From Geobacillus sp. 46C-IIa (GTDB lineage Bacteria; Bacillota; Bacilli; Bacillales; Anoxybacillaceae), in the NCBI RefSeq assembly GCF_014679505.1, contig NZ_CP061474.1:836001-900000 (forward strand): a stretch of 64,000 bases of DNA, given 5' to 3'. Every line of letters starts with the position of its first letter. The stretch's first letter is position 1. Positions 28,340 through 38,182 of this stretch are shown piece after piece. The position numbers and the translations under genes were made by a program. The notes below the pieces were generated by a model. That model was not told the origin of the DNA and did not search any database. It worked only from the letters and a program-made list of their open reading frames with translations.

Positions 28340-29271
28340 GTCCGCCTGCGGGCATGCAAAAATAACATGGCCGTCTCAATGGCGCTGACAAACGGAAGCG
28401 CGGCAAGTGAACAAATGACGTTAAACAAGACGCTGACATGGGCGAGCTGCACGTCAGGCGCCGGGCTGAGCATGGCAGCGAGGCGGGCGAGCGCTTCGGT
28501 CCAAAAAAGAAACAAGGCCACGCCGGCGACGTTTAGCCATAAATGGGTGTAGGCCGTTAATTGCGCTTCCTTGCTCGAGCCAATGGACGCCAACAGTCCG
28601 GTGATGCACGTGCCGATGTTGGCACCAAGCAAAATGGCGATGGCAGCTGGCAGCGTCAGCAATTGTTCGTTTAAAAATCCCATGGCGATGCCGATCGTCG
28701 CCGCGCTCGAATGGACGAGAGCGGTCAAGGCGATGCCGACAAGAAGGCCGACCGCTGTGGAACGGTTTGTCTGGTGCAGCCAAGCGTCAACGAGCGGATA
28801 GGCGGCGAGCGGCTTAGCAAGGCTGCTGAAGCCGTCCATGGCAAACAACAAAGCGGCAAGGCCGACGGCGATCATCCCGATGCTGTAAACGAGGCGGCGG
28901 CGCCCGATAAAGACAAGCAGCGCGCCGCCAACAAGAACGGGAATGGCGCCGTCGCCGATATCGAGCGTCATAAGTTCGGTCGTGATCGTTGAGCCGATAT
29001 TGCTGCCTAAAATGATGCCGATCGATTGGCGGAACGATAAATAGCCGGTGGCGACAAGGCCGACGGTCATCACCATTACCGCCGAGCTGCTTTGCACAAG
29101 CGCGGTCGTCGCGAATCCGGTGAGAAACGCTTGCCCTGGTGTGGCGGTAAAGCGCATGAGCCATCGCTTCAGCCGATGGCCGGATAAGGTGTAAAACCCG
29201 GCTTTCATCATGAACATACCGATGAGGAAAACGGCAGTGTAAATGGCAAACAGCATCAAAAGCGGCCCCAC
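28336..29271 (-). CDS. Na/Pi cotransporter family protein (YqeW-like)
   Basis: A 311-residue membrane protein with about nine hydrophobic segments and two inverted repeats carrying the family QSSS motifs: [13 protein letters not shown] near residue 60 and [13 protein letters not shown] near 190, both followed by LGANIGT/LGSNIGS. This is the Na+/phosphate cotransporter (PF02690) fold. Substrate is presumed phosphate but not shown. It starts with GTG behind AAAGGGGAGA. In B. subtilis yqeW lies between yqeV and rpsU, as here apart from deoC. Confidence 0.9.
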   Translation of the reverse strand: MGPLLMLFAIYTAVFLIGMFMMKAGFYTLSGHRLKRWLMRFTATPGQAFLTGFATTALVQSSSAVMVMTVGLVATGYLSFRQSIGIILGSNIGSTITTELMTLDIGDGAIPVLVGGALLVFIGRRRLVYSIGMIAVGLAALLFAMDGFSSLAKPLAAYPLVDAWLHQTNRSTAVGLLVGIALTALVHSSAATIGIAMGFLNEQLLTLPAAIAILLGANIGTCITGLLASIGSSKEAQLTAYTHLWLNVAGVALFLFWTEALARLAAMLSPAPDVQLAHVSVLFNVICSLAALPFVSAIETAMLFLHARRRT

Positions 29272-29377
29272 GGGCGATCTCCCCTTTCATCCTATATGTA
29301 TGGGCCTTGTCCGCGAAGAATGACCGTTTTTTAAGGGGGTGGGGCTGAACGGCGTGAGCGCGGCCATGCTTTTTTTA

Positions 29378-29407
29378 TTGACCTTTTCCATCGGCATGTA
29401 TTATAAT
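29378..29407 (+). promoter_or_regulatory. SigA-type promoter of rpsU-yqeY
   Basis: TTGACC (29378-29383) and a perfect TATAAT (29402-29407) are 18 bp apart, 49 bp before rpsU. Confidence 0.75.
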
Positions 29408-29455
29408 TGACAAGTACAATATGCAATGGTTGTTGTTCGGAGGGAGGGAAGCAGG

Positions 29456-29629
29456 ATGTCCAAAACGATCGTTCGCAAAAATGAGTCGATCGACGACGCT
29501 CTTCGTCGCTTTAAACGTGCCGTTTCGAAAACCGGTACTTTGCAAGAAGTGAGAAAGCGCGAATTTTATGAAAAGCCAAGCGTCAGACGGAAGAAAAAAT
29601 CTGAAGCGGCTAGAAAGCGCAAGCACTAA
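29456..29629 (+). CDS. rpsU: 30S ribosomal protein S21
   Basis: The 57-residue basic protein ([20 protein letters not shown], then [20 protein letters not shown]) is a standard Firmicutes S21. ATG 29456 lies behind GGAGGGAGG; the in-frame ATG at 29426 overlaps that region and is not used. It is followed by yqeY after 29 bp in the conserved pair. Confidence 0.97.
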   Translation: MSKTIVRKNESIDDALRRFKRAVSKTGTLQEVRKREFYEKPSVRRKKKSEAARKRKH

Positions 29630-29658
29630 GAGCACGCATTAAAGAGGGTGTATAATCG

Positions 29659-30105
29659 GTGGGTCTTCTCGATCGTTTGAATGACGATATGAAGCAGGCG
29701 ATGAAAAACAAGGAGAAAGAGAAGCTGTCCGTTCTCCGCATGCTGAAGGCGGCGCTGCAAAACGAAGCGATCAAGCTCGGCAAAAGCCCGCTGACAGAAG
29801 ACGAAGAGCTGACGGTTCTTTCTCGCGAACTGAAGCAGCGTAAAGACTCCCTCCAAGAATTTGAAAACGCTGGCCGTTCAGATCTTGTCGAAAAAGCGAA
29901 AACCGAAATTGAAATCGTTCAGTCGTATATGCCAAAGCCGCTGACGGAGGACGAGCTGCGCGAACTGATCCAACAGACGATCAAGGAAGTCGGCGCTTCT
30001 TCGAAGGCGGATATGGGAAAAGTGATGGGCGCAATCATGCCGAAGGTGAAAGGAAAAGCGGACGGTTCGCTCGTCAATAAACTTGTCCAACAACAGCTTT
30101 CATAA
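29659..30105 (+). CDS. yqeY: GatB/YqeY domain-containing protein
   Basis: A 148-residue all-helical protein. Residues 1-95 form the YqeY N-terminal domain and the C-terminal part ([23 protein letters not shown]) is the GatB C-terminal-like tRNA-binding module. Its function is unproven; related domains act in tRNA amidation. Starts with GTG behind AAAGAGGGTG. Probably co-transcribed with rpsU. Confidence 0.93.
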   Translation: MGLLDRLNDDMKQAMKNKEKEKLSVLRMLKAALQNEAIKLGKSPLTEDEELTVLSRELKQRKDSLQEFENAGRSDLVEKAKTEIEIVQSYMPKPLTEDELRELIQQTIKEVGASSKADMGKVMGAIMPKVKGKADGSLVNKLVQQQLS

Positions 30106-30109
30106 AACG

Positions 30110-30145
30110 CAATGGGTCTTGCCGGCAGGCGGGCCCGTTGTTTTT
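30110..30145 (+). terminator. Terminator after rpsU-yqeY
   Basis: CAATGGG (30110-30116) pairs with CCCGTTG (30134-30140), one G-U pair, followed by TTTTT. Confidence 0.6.
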
Positions 30146-30160
30146 GAAAAGCGGTGCTAG

Positions 30161-30206
30161 AACCCCCTTTTGTCTCATACATATGAGATGAAAGGGGGTT
30201 CTTTTT
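30161..30206 (+). promoter_or_regulatory. Long hairpin enclosing the yqfC ribosome binding site
   Basis: The arms AACCCCCTTT (30161-30170) and AAAGGGGGTT (30191-30200) are perfect complements, and inside them TCTCAT pairs with ATGAGA. The right arm contains the only Shine-Dalgarno sequence (AAAGGGGG) for yqfC, nine bases before its ATG at 30208. CTTTTT follows the stem, so it can also read as a terminator. Confidence 0.8.
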
Positions 30207-30207
30207 A

Positions 30208-30501
30208 ATGGTGAAAAAGTGGCGCCAGCAGATGAAGCGGTGGATGGCGGAAAAACTCGAGCTTCCTGCCGACATTATGATGGACCTTCCCCGCATTACA
30301 ATGGTCGGGCAAATACATATTTACATCGAAAACCACCGCGGGCTGCTCACGTTCAGCGATAAAGAGCTCCGCCTTTTGCTGCGGAACGGGCAGTTGCTTG
30401 TCCGCGGCGAACAATTTGTCATTAAAACGATTTTGCCGGAGGAAATTTTACTCGAAGGGAAAATTAGCCAAGTTGTTTATATAGAGGAGGAAAAAAGATG
30501 A
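30208..30501 (+). CDS. yqfC: Sporulation protein YqfC (YabP/YqfC family)
   Basis: A 97-residue protein of the YabP/YqfC family; in B. subtilis yqfC is expressed in the mother cell under SigE. The strand-rich core (ITMVGQIHIYIENHRGLLTF, IKTILPEEILLEGKI) is typical. The start is ATG 30208 behind AAAGGGGG, which lies in a long hairpin. It overlaps yqfD by 4 nt. Confidence 0.9.
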   Translation: MVKKWRQQMKRWMAEKLELPADIMMDLPRITMVGQIHIYIENHRGLLTFSDKELRLLLRNGQLLVRGEQFVIKTILPEEILLEGKISQVVYIEEEKR

Positions 30502-31685
30502 AAAACGAATGGGTCGACACGCTCGCCGGCAGCGTGCGGGTCAAGGCGGAAGGAAAAGGGACGGAACGGCTGATCAACGCCTGTGTGCGCAACGGCATCG
30601 CCGTGTGGAACGTGAAAAAACATAACCGAGATACCGCGACGTTTTTCATTAAGCTCAGCGATGTGAAACGGCTGCGCCATATCGCCCGGCAAAGCGAATG
30701 CAAGCTTTCATTTGTCGGGAGGACCGGGCTGCCATTTTTTTGGCGCCGCGCGTGGCGAAACAGCGGATTTTGGCTCGGTCTGCTCATTTTTATAGCCATT
30801 GTGTTTTTACTGTCCAACATCGTTTGGAACATTGACATTGAAGGGGCGACCCCGGAGACAGAGCATCAAATGGTTCGCGAACTGAAACGAATGGGAGTCG
30901 AACGCGGCGCGTTCCAGTTTTTGCTTGATGACCCGGAAACGCTGCAAAAAAAGCTGACCGAGCGCATCGATGACATTACGTGGGTCGGCGTCCAATGGGA
31001 AGGGACGTCGCTTCACTTCCGCGTCGTCGAAAAAGAGATTCCGAAGCCGAAACAGCCGGCGCCCCCGCGCCATTTAGTCGCCAAAAAAGAGGCGGTGGTG
31101 GCTGACTTATTCGTTGAAGAAGGACAACCGCTCGTTTCTGTCAACGATTACGTGCAAAAAGGCCAGCTGCTCGTTTCCGGCATTATCGGCGCCGAAGGGC
31201 GGACGAAATTTGTGCCGGCCACCGGGAAGGTGTTTGGCGAAACATGGTACAAGTCTACGGTTGTCCTGCCGCTTGAGACGACGTTTCACGTGTTGACCGG
31301 AAAATCCATTGAGCGCCATTATATCGGGATCGGCCGCTTTTCCCTTCCGGTTTGGGGATGGAAGAAGCCGCCGTTTGCCCATACGGTCATTGAGAGGGAA
31401 AAACGGCCGTTCCGTTTTTGGAAATGGGACTTGCCGTTGTATTATGAGCGCGTCATCGTCCGCGAGGCGGAAGCCGTGAAGCGGAGCTATACGTGGGAAG
31501 AAGCGTTCGCGGAAGCGAAAAAGATCGCCCGCCGCGAACTGCGGGCCAAGCTGCCGGAGGAGGCGGCCATTCGCGGCGAAAAAGTTTTGCATCAGAGGAA
31601 AGAGAGTGGTAAAGTAAGGGTAGAATTGCATTATGAAGTCATCGAAAATATTGCCGTACCACAACCAATCGTTCAAGGAGATTGA
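30498..31685 (+). CDS. yqfD: Sporulation protein YqfD
   Basis: A 395-residue membrane protein of the YqfD family (stage IV sporulation protein in some annotations). It has an N-terminal soluble domain (NEWVDTLAGSVRVKAEGKG), a hydrophobic segment near residues 89-110 and a large extracytoplasmic beta-rich part with the motif VSVNDYVQKGQLLVSG. The biochemical role is unknown. The ATG overlaps the yqfC stop, and phoH starts just after it. Confidence 0.92.
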   Translation: MKNEWVDTLAGSVRVKAEGKGTERLINACVRNGIAVWNVKKHNRDTATFFIKLSDVKRLRHIARQSECKLSFVGRTGLPFFWRRAWRNSGFWLGLLIFIAIVFLLSNIVWNIDIEGATPETEHQMVRELKRMGVERGAFQFLLDDPETLQKKLTERIDDITWVGVQWEGTSLHFRVVEKEIPKPKQPAPPRHLVAKKEAVVADLFVEEGQPLVSVNDYVQKGQLLVSGIIGAEGRTKFVPATGKVFGETWYKSTVVLPLETTFHVLTGKSIERHYIGIGRFSLPVWGWKKPPFAHTVIEREKRPFRFWKWDLPLYYERVIVREAEAVKRSYTWEEAFAEAKKIARRELRAKLPEEAAIRGEKVLHQRKESGKVRVELHYEVIENIAVPQPIVQGD

Positions 31686-31687
31686 GA

Positions 31688-32650
31688 ATGTCAGAGCAGT
31701 TTGTTACGATCAGCCAACACGTGCGCAACCAGCAGGAAGCGGCGGCGCTCTTTGGCGTCCATGATGCCCATTTAAAGCGGATCGAAGAGGAGCTCGGCGT
31801 GTCGATTGTGACGCGCGGGGAGACGGTCAACGTCTCCGGCACGCCGCAACAAGTCCAGCTTGTTGACGAGCTGTTGCGCCATTTGTTGATCGTCATCCGC
31901 AAAGGGGTGGCAATCAGTGAGCGCGACATCATTTACGCCATTCAGCTGGCAAAAAAAGGGGCGCTTGACGGCCTCGTCCAGCTGTATGATGAGGAAATGA
32001 TGAAAAACGCCAAAGGGAAGCCGATTCGCGTCAAAACGTTAGGCCAGCGCTATTATGTCGCGGCGATTGAGCAGCACGATTTGACGTTCGGCATCGGGCC
32101 GGCCGGAACCGGGAAAACGTACCTAGCCGTCGTCATGGCGGTCAAGGCGCTGAAAAGCGGCAACGTCAAACGCATTATTCTCAGCCGTCCGGCTGTCGAA
32201 GCGGGGGAGAGCCTCGGATTTTTGCCCGGCGACCTGAAAGAGAAAGTCGATCCGTATTTGCGTCCGCTCTATGACGCGCTTCATGATGTATTGGGAGCGG
32301 AGTATACGCAGCGGTTGATCGAGCGCGGCACGATTGAAATCGCCCCGCTCGCCTACATGCGCGGCCGGACGCTCGAGGACGCGTTCGTCATTCTTGACGA
32401 AGCGCAAAATACGACGCCGGCGCAAATGAAGATGTTTTTAACCCGGCTCGGCTTTGGATCAAAAATGGTCATTACCGGTGACATCTCGCAAGTCGATTTG
32501 CCGAAAGGAGTCGAATCGGGGCTTTCAGCTGCCAAACGCATTTTGGCGCCCATCAGCGGTATCGCCTTTGTGTTTTTGGAGCAGTCCGATGTTGTCCGCC
32601 ATCCGCTCGTTGCGAAAATTATTGACGCCTATGATGAGGCTGGCTTATAG
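31688..32650 (+). CDS. phoH: PhoH-like ATPase
   Basis: A 320-residue P-loop ATPase of the PhoH family. It has an N-terminal KH-like region, Walker A GPAGTGKTY near residue 138 and Walker B VILDEAQNTTP. Family members are linked to RNA metabolism and lie beside ybeY, as here. ATG 31688 is preferred to the in-frame TTG at 31682 because GGAGA is then spaced about 7 nt. Confidence 0.94.
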   Translation: MSEQFVTISQHVRNQQEAAALFGVHDAHLKRIEEELGVSIVTRGETVNVSGTPQQVQLVDELLRHLLIVIRKGVAISERDIIYAIQLAKKGALDGLVQLYDEEMMKNAKGKPIRVKTLGQRYYVAAIEQHDLTFGIGPAGTGKTYLAVVMAVKALKSGNVKRIILSRPAVEAGESLGFLPGDLKEKVDPYLRPLYDALHDVLGAEYTQRLIERGTIEIAPLAYMRGRTLEDAFVILDEAQNTTPAQMKMFLTRLGFGSKMVITGDISQVDLPKGVESGLSAAKRILAPISGIAFVFLEQSDVVRHPLVAKIIDAYDEAGL

Positions 32651-32698
32651 AAAAACTGAAGGTGCATCGTCTTTTCTTGAAAAGCGAGGGGAAAACCG

Positions 32699-34801
32699 GT
32701 GGGAAGGCTTCGTTTTTTTCTTGAGCGGACAAAAGATGTCCGCTTCGTCCGCTTTTGGCTGTTTTTGTTTCTGGCAGCGCTGTTGTTTACCGTCCTGTAC
32801 TGGCAAGTGAAGCCGCGTCAATATGAGCTGCGCCTGTTTGACGTCGCGAAGGAAACGATCCGCTCACCGGTGACGGTGGAGGATAAGGAGGCGACGGCGA
32901 GACTGAAAGAGGAAGCGGCCGCCAAAGTAGCGGACGTTTACACGCTGAAAAAAGAATACGCCGAAAACCGAGTCGATCTTCTTTCCTCGCTGTTTGCCGC
33001 CATCGAGAGCGTGCAGAACGAGGCAGAGCCGGACCGCTCGCCTGGCAATCTGGCGGCTAAGCTCGAGGAGCGGCTGCCGCCGGAGTGGCTCGCCTATTTG
33101 TCTGCCGAAGAATGGGAGCGGTTGCTGAGCGCTCCTCCCGATGAGCTCAAGACGGCTAAAGAGGCTGCGTTGACGGCCGTGCACGCGGCCATGAACGAGC
33201 GCATTTCCCAAGCGGAGCTTGAACAGGCGCGCGCGAAGGCAGCCAAAGAACTCGAATACGCGGCGCTGTCGCCGCCGCTCCGTGAAGCGGTTGCCAAACT
33301 TTGCCGCCAGGCGGTCATTCCCAACGTCGTTTACGACCGGACGGCGACCGAGGAAAAGCGGCGGCAGGCGATGGATGAAGTGAAACCGGTGAAAATTTTG
33401 CAAGGACAAGTGATCGTCGAAGAGGGGCAGTTTATTACGAGCGATATTTATCATCAGCTTGAGCTTGTCGGCCTGCTCGACGGCGGCCGCACGCCTTGGC
33501 CGGCGGCCGGGCTGTTTTTGTTCGTGCTGCTTTTGCTGTCGCCGCTCGTTTACTATTTCCGCGCCGAAACGACGAATGAAAAGCTGTCGCTTTACGCCGC
33601 CATTTTTACGTTCATGATGGCGGTGATGGTGCTCATCCGTCTTCTGTCGTCCGGCGGCGCCGTCTCGGCCGGCTACCTCGTTCCGGCGGCGTTCGGGCCG
33701 ATGCTCGTCCGCGTGCTGCTCGGCGAGCGGCTGGCGATGATGACGGCGATCATCGGAGCCGTATGCGGCAGCCTGCTGTTCAATGAGGAAATCGGAGCGA
33801 CGGGCGCGGTGTCTGTGTCGTTAGCCCTCTATCTGCTCGCGGGCGGACTGGCTGGGACGTTTTGCCTGCCTAAGGAGCTCGCGAAGGCAAAAATTTGGCG
33901 GGCCGGTGTACTCGTCTCGGCCGTCAATATCGTTTCGCTCCTTTCGCTGCTGTTGTTGAAAAACGGCCGCTATTCGTTGCTTGAAATCAGCCTCTTTGTC
34001 GTTATGGCCATTGCTTCGGGCATTTTTTCCGCCATTTTGACGATCGGGCTGCTGCCGCTGTTTGAAACGACGTTTGGCATTTTGTCGCCGCTCCGGCTCA
34101 TAGAATTGTCGAATCCGAACCATCCGCTGCTGCGGAAGCTGTTAACTGAAGCGCCGGGAACGTATCATCATAGCATCATGGTCGCCAATTTGGCCGAAGC
34201 GGCGTGCGAGGCGATCGGCGCCGACGGCTTGCTGGCGCGCGTCGCCTGTTATTACCACGACATCGGCAAGACGAAGCGGCCGCGTTATTTCATTGAAAAC
34301 CAAATGGGCGGCAATCCGCATGATCATTTGTCGCCGCAATTGAGCAAAAATATCATTATCGCCCATGTCGCTGACGGCGTCGCCCTGCTTCGCAAGCACC
34401 GGCTGCCAAAGGAGATTGTCGACATCGCCGAACAGCACCACGGCACTACGCTGCTCAAGTATTTTTACCATAAGGCGCGCGAGCAAACTGAATTGGTTTC
34501 CGAAGCGGAGTTTCGTTACCCTGGCCCGAAGCCGCAGACGAAAGAAGCGGCGGTCATCAATATTGCTGACAGCGTCGAGGCGGCCGTTCGCTCGTTAGCC
34601 AACCCATCGCAGGAAAAAATTGAAAAGATTGTCCGGGCGATTATCGCCGACCGCCTGCAAGACAACCAGCTAAACGAGTGCGACATTACATTGAAAGAGC
34701 TGGAAGTGGTCGCTCGTTCGCTTTGCGAGACGTTAAACGGCGTTTTCCATTCGCGCATCGAATATCCGGAAGTACGAAAGGAAAAGGTGAAGCATGCATG
34801 A
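32699..34801 (+). CDS. pgpH: Cyclic-di-AMP phosphodiesterase PgpH
   Basis: A 700-residue 7TM-HD protein that hydrolyses c-di-AMP to pApA in Listeria and Bacillus. It has an N-terminal membrane segment (about 18-36), a long extracellular 7TMR-HD domain (to about 260), seven membrane segments (about 270-460) and a cytosolic HD domain with PGTYHHSIMVANLAEAA and YYHDIGK. GTG start behind GCGAGGGG. Overlaps ybeY by 4 nt. Confidence 0.94.
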   Translation: MGRLRFFLERTKDVRFVRFWLFLFLAALLFTVLYWQVKPRQYELRLFDVAKETIRSPVTVEDKEATARLKEEAAAKVADVYTLKKEYAENRVDLLSSLFAAIESVQNEAEPDRSPGNLAAKLEERLPPEWLAYLSAEEWERLLSAPPDELKTAKEAALTAVHAAMNERISQAELEQARAKAAKELEYAALSPPLREAVAKLCRQAVIPNVVYDRTATEEKRRQAMDEVKPVKILQGQVIVEEGQFITSDIYHQLELVGLLDGGRTPWPAAGLFLFVLLLLSPLVYYFRAETTNEKLSLYAAIFTFMMAVMVLIRLLSSGGAVSAGYLVPAAFGPMLVRVLLGERLAMMTAIIGAVCGSLLFNEEIGATGAVSVSLALYLLAGGLAGTFCLPKELAKAKIWRAGVLVSAVNIVSLLSLLLLKNGRYSLLEISLFVVMAIASGIFSAILTIGLLPLFETTFGILSPLRLIELSNPNHPLLRKLLTEAPGTYHHSIMVANLAEAACEAIGADGLLARVACYYHDIGKTKRPRYFIENQMGGNPHDHLSPQLSKNIIIAHVADGVALLRKHRLPKEIVDIAEQHHGTTLLKYFYHKAREQTELVSEAEFRYPGPKPQTKEAAVINIADSVEAAVRSLANPSQEKIEKIVRAIIADRLQDNQLNECDITLKELEVVARSLCETLNGVFHSRIEYPEVRKEKVKHA

Positions 34802-35268
34802 CGATTCAAATCGACTTTATCGATGAGACGAACGAAGTGACGGCCGAGCAAATCGAGACGATTGAGCGGTTGATTCGCGAAGCGGCGGCCGTCGAGAACG
34901 TGCCCGAAGGGGCGGAAGTGAGCATTTCGTTCGTTGACAACGAACGCATCCGCGCGATGAACCGCGATTACCGAGGCAAAGACGCCCCGACGGACGTGCT
35001 GTCGTTTGCCCTTGAAGAGGAGGGGGAAGGCGAAATCGATATCATCGGCGCCGATGTGCCGCCGGTGCTCGGCGATATTGTCATCTCCGTCCCGAAAGCG
35101 AAGGAACAAGCCGCAGAATACGGGCACTCGTTCATGCGCGAGCTCGGATTTTTGGCCGTGCACGGTTTTTTGCACTTGCTTGGCTATGACCACGAGACGG
35201 AAGAGGAGGAGCGTGTCATGTTTGCCAAGCAGGAGGAAATATTGGCGCGGTTCGGGTTGACGAGATAG
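34798..35268 (+). CDS. ybeY: Endoribonuclease YbeY
   Basis: The 156-residue metalloprotein carries the three-histidine zinc motif HGFLHLLGYDH near residues 120-130. YbeY matures 16S rRNA 3' ends and takes part in ribosome quality control. The ATG overlaps the pgpH stop; an in-frame upstream start at 34678 lies inside pgpH and is rejected. Next to phoH/pgpH and era as in most Firmicutes. Confidence 0.96.
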   Translation: MTIQIDFIDETNEVTAEQIETIERLIREAAAVENVPEGAEVSISFVDNERIRAMNRDYRGKDAPTDVLSFALEEEGEGEIDIIGADVPPVLGDIVISVPKAKEQAAEYGHSFMRELGFLAVHGFLHLLGYDHETEEEERVMFAKQEEILARFGLTR

Positions 35269-35270
35269 CG

Positions 35271-35624
35271 ATGCGGGGCGTGCGAGAACGGGATCGTTTC
35301 GCCTGGGCTTGGTCGGGAATGAAGGCGGCGGTGAAGGAGGAAGCGCATTTGCGTTTCCACCTGGCGGCCGCCGTTGTTGCCTTTGCGACCGGCGGCATTG
35401 TTGGGCTGTCGCGATGGGAATGGGCCGTGCTCTTGTTAACCGTCGGCGCGGTCATTACGCTCGAGCTTGTCAATACAGCCATTGAGCGTGCCGTTGACTT
35501 AGTGACGGACGAGTTTCACCCGCTGGCCAAGGCGGCGAAAGATATTGCCGCTGCGGCTGTGCTCGTGGCTGCCGGGCTTGCTGTCATCATCGGGGTGCTG
35601 CTGTTTTGGCCGCACCTTCGCTAA
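35271..35624 (+). CDS. dgkA: Undecaprenol kinase / diacylglycerol kinase DgkA
   Basis: A 117-residue membrane kinase with three hydrophobic segments (about 30-47, 52-70, 96-114) and the active-site motif ELVNTAIERAVDL. In Gram-positive bacteria DgkA phosphorylates undecaprenol, feeding the lipid carrier pool. It begins 2 nt after ybeY with ATG, consistent with translational coupling. Confidence 0.93.
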   Translation: MRGVRERDRFAWAWSGMKAAVKEEAHLRFHLAAAVVAFATGGIVGLSRWEWAVLLLTVGAVITLELVNTAIERAVDLVTDEFHPLAKAAKDIAAAAVLVAAGLAVIIGVLLFWPHLR

Positions 35625-35701
35625 ACGAACGAGAAAGAAAATTCTAATTTTTCTGTTACATTTTCGTTTCAGATGATGAAATTTGTGGCGATTTTTTGTA
35701 A

Positions 35702-37046
<1,345 letters not shown>

Positions 37047-37147
37047 CGGCTAGAAAATTTTACGCGACATAAACCATTTTTGCCCGAGCCAACCTATAAG
37101 TAGACCACCAATACGCAATGCCTGCAGGCGGAAAGAGGTGTCATTCC

Positions 37148-37291
37148 ATGCTTGAGTTTACGTGGAAGTTGTTTAGCCAAACAGGCAATATTGATACGTA
37201 CCTTCTGTTTAAAGAGCTGGAGCGGGAACAGCGGTTTGGCGGTGAAGAACAAAACGCCGAACAGGAAGAGATCGACCAGCCGATCTCCTAG
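37148..37291 (+). CDS. yqzL: YqzL family small protein
   Basis: A 47-residue acidic protein read from ATG 37148 (LEFTWKLFSQTGNIDTYLLF, then KELEREQ) that matches YqzL, the small protein encoded between era and recO in Bacillus. Function is unknown. The site GAAAGAGGTG precedes it with good spacing. recO starts 31 bp downstream. Confidence 0.85.
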   Translation: MLEFTWKLFSQTGNIDTYLLFKELEREQRFGGEEQNAEQEEIDQPIS

Positions 37292-37322
37292 TATCGTCGT
37301 TGGCTGAAGCGGTGGTGATTCG

Positions 37323-38099
37323 ATGTTTGAGAAGTGCGAAGCGATCGTCATGCGGACGGTCGATTATGGCGAGACAAATAAGATTGTCACATTGTTTACA
37401 CGAGAGTGGGGAAAGGTGGCTGCGATGGCACGAGGAGCGAAAAAGCCAAGCAGCCGCCTTTCTGCTGTTACGCAGCCGCTCGCCTACGGCCATTATTTGG
37501 TCCGCCGCAGCCGCGGCGTCGGCCTTCTTCACCAAGGGGAGCTTATTGACTCGATGCGGGCGCTGCGTGAAGATTTGTTTGCCGCCGCTTATGCGGCGTA
37601 TATTGTTGAGCTCACCGATAAAAGCACGGAGGAGCAAAAGCGCAATCCGTACTTGTTCGAGTTGCTGCTGCAAACATTACAATATATGAGCGAAGGCCGC
37701 GATTTAGAGATTATGACGTTTATTTATGAAATGAAAATGCTTTCGGTGCTCGGCATTCCGCCCGTGCTCGATCGCTGTGCCCGCTGCGGGGCGACGGAAG
37801 GGCGCTTCTCATTTTCGGTCAAGGAAGCAGGCTTCCTTTGCCATCGCTGCGAGGCGGTTGATCCGCACCGGTTTTCGCTTTCGCCGGCCTCAGCTCGGCT
37901 GTTGCGCCTGTTTTACCATCTTGATCTCGCCCGGCTCGGAGCCATTTCGGTAAAAGAAGGGACAAAAGCGGAATTGAGGGCTGTATTGTCCAGCTACTAT
38001 GATGAATATGCCGGTCTGTCGCTAAAGGCGAAGCGCTTTTTGGAGCAAATCGCTGAGCTGAAAGACAAACTTGACTCGGGCGGCGAGCGTGAGACGTAA
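37323..38099 (+). CDS. recO: DNA repair protein RecO
   Basis: RecO helps load RecA on SSB-coated DNA. The 258-residue protein has an N-terminal OB fold ([21 protein letters not shown]) and a helical C-terminal domain with a CARCG and CHRC zinc site near residues 150-180. In B. subtilis glyQ-glyS follow recO; here only 83 bp separate it from ccpN. Confidence 0.95.
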   Translation: MFEKCEAIVMRTVDYGETNKIVTLFTREWGKVAAMARGAKKPSSRLSAVTQPLAYGHYLVRRSRGVGLLHQGELIDSMRALREDLFAAAYAAYIVELTDKSTEEQKRNPYLFELLLQTLQYMSEGRDLEIMTFIYEMKMLSVLGIPPVLDRCARCGATEGRFSFSVKEAGFLCHRCEAVDPHRFSLSPASARLLRLFYHLDLARLGAISVKEGTKAELRAVLSSYYDEYAGLSLKAKRFLEQIAELKDKLDSGGERET

Positions 38100-38182
38100 T
38101 TTTCCTTGTAAACGCGGTATGTAGTATAATATGAACGAGAGTAATAGCGTATGGGACCTTTTTGGCAAGGTGGTGAGCGACG

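Noticed and set aside
30176..30183. CATACATA as a SigE -10 element for yqfC
   Set aside because: The last base differs from CATACAnT and no ATA-type -35 lies 14-15 bp upstream, so it was not called as a promoter.
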